In this document: positions 11,936 to 12,454 of the stretch, piece after piece
Position numbering within the stretch: position 1 is the first letter of the stretch
How the letters are laid out: every line of letters starts with the position of its first letter
Assembly: GCA_964570525.1 (NCBI GenBank)
Contig: CAZMYO010000030.1
Location: 1 to 12,454 of the forward strand
Source: CAZMYO01 sp964570525
GTDB lineage: Bacteria > Patescibacteriota > Patescibacteriia > Magasanikbacterales > GWA2-37-8
Reading direction: 5' to 3'
Length of the DNA: 12,454 nt
Notes under the pieces: generated by a model
What the model saw: the letters and a program-made list of their open reading frames with translations, nothing else
What the model was told of the DNA's origin: nothing
The model's database searches: none
Made by a program: the position numbers and the translations under genes

Positions 11936-12454
11936 ATGACGAAGGGAAACGATCAATCCGAGAAAACGCTCCGTGGCCCTGTGGCCGTTCAGGCGCTCGG
12001 TGAAGTGCCCGCCTCCGAAATTGAATTCATCAAGAAAACACTGGCGGAAAAATTCGGTCTCGCGGCTGTTGTCTTGCCGCCACTGCCGCTACCGAGCACG
12101 TGCTTCAATAAAGAACGGCAGCAGTATAACGGCACCAGACTCCTGGATCAACTGCTTGGCCTTTTGCCAGATAGCGCCTTGGCGATTCTCGGGGTCATCT
12201 CCGGGGATATCTTCACGGCTAAAAAAACTGTCTACGGCTGTGCTTATACCAACAACCATGCCGCTGTTTACAGCCTGGCCCGGTTGCGTTCGGACTACTA
12301 CCTGCGACCACCCAATCTTTTCCGGCAACACGGTCGCTCTTATCGGCTTATTACTCACGAGCTTGGCCATGTTTTCGGCAATAATCACTGCCGCACAGAA
12401 AACTGCGTGATGAATGACGTAAAAGAAAAGACTTCGTTGAGTGTTTTGTCCGCT
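11936..12454 (+). CDS. amzA: Archaemetzincin-family zinc metalloprotease, 3' end cut by window
   Basis: 173 residues are visible and the frame is open to the window end. Peptidase family M54. The zinc site reads THELGHVFG then NNHCRTENCVM: His141, Glu142, His145, Gly148, His151, then Cys152, Cys157 and Met159, matching the family pattern HExxHxxGxxxCxxxxCxM. The family has a further CxxC about 17 residues after the Met, just beyond the window. Upstream, LAILGVISGDIF (82-93) and AAVYSLARLR (109-118) match conserved strands of the family, with YGCAYTNN where relatives have a FG-A segment. There is no signal peptide, so it is probably cytoplasmic. The biological substrate of bacterial archaemetzincins is not settled. 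It is separated from era by a terminator. The first 15 or so residues are not typical of the family. Confidence 0.93.
   Translation, partial: MTKGNDQSEKTLRGPVAVQALGEVPASEIEFIKKTLAEKFGLAAVVLPPLPLPSTCFNKERQQYNGTRLLDQLLGLLPDSALAILGVISGDIFTAKKTVYGCAYTNNHAAVYSLARLRSDYYLRPPNLFRQHGRSYRLITHELGHVFGNNHCRTENCVMNDVKEKTSLSVLSA

Noticed and set aside
11973..12410. Plus-strand 145-codon frame and the minus-strand 99-codon frame over the right end
   Set aside because: Both are shadows; the archaemetzincin frame from 11936 carries the full zinc-site signature.
1..12454. Alternative genetic code with UGA as glycine
   Set aside because: GT2, GT4 and era end at UGA at the expected family lengths, so the standard bacterial code fits.

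Overview
The window looks like a chromosome segment from a candidate-phyla-radiation (Patescibacteria) bacterium, most likely Parcubacteria-like. The evidence is indirect. Genes are compact and often overlap or nearly touch. Many core genes lack Shine-Dalgarno sites. Short palindromic repeats sit inside or at the ends of coding sequences, including a palindrome-encoded MPAGRQA peptide of a kind I associate with this group. UGA works as a normal stop, which argues against the code-25 lineages (Gracilibacteria/SR1). Ribosomal protein L9 is present, which as I recall is missing from several other CPR lineages.

Layout. Positions 1-320 (minus): 5' part of a pterin-4a-carbinolamine dehydratase, GC-rich, with its own consensus promoter. 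Positions 388-3732 (minus): an apparent operon read from 3732 downwards, made of a nucleotide-sugar SDR enzyme, a GT2 glycosyltransferase, a DUF2304 membrane protein and a GT4 glycosyltransferase. Positions 3797-5746 (minus): a secreted subtilisin-like protease with an uncharacterised C-terminal region. Positions 5902-7305 (plus): a polyprenyl-phosphate sugar-phosphate transferase. Positions 7446-7958 (plus): an orphan membrane protein with a near-consensus promoter, a strong ribosome-binding site and a terminator. Positions 8010-10737 (minus): rplI, pyrG and a GNAT acetyltransferase. Positions 10881-12454 (plus): era, a terminator, then an archaemetzincin-family metalloprotease cut by the window end.

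The left half reads as a cell-surface glycan locus. The sugar transferase would load the first sugar on a lipid carrier, the GT2 and GT4 enzymes would extend it, the SDR would supply a modified nucleotide sugar, and the subtilase is exported from the same neighbourhood. The right half is housekeeping: ribosome, CTP synthesis and 30S maturation, with two accessory genes attached. No intergenic stretch exceeds 300 bases. I found no tRNA, rRNA, CRISPR array or transposase.

I do not see a clear new defence or metabolic system. The most unusual signals are at the DNA level: palindromic mini-elements inserted in frame in several proteins or forming their C-termini, a 48-bp near-perfect palindrome before the GNAT gene, a 14-bp tandem duplication of the rplI start codon that creates a chain of overlapping mini-ORFs, overlapping divergent rplI/era promoters, and two genes whose predicted mRNAs begin with a hairpin.
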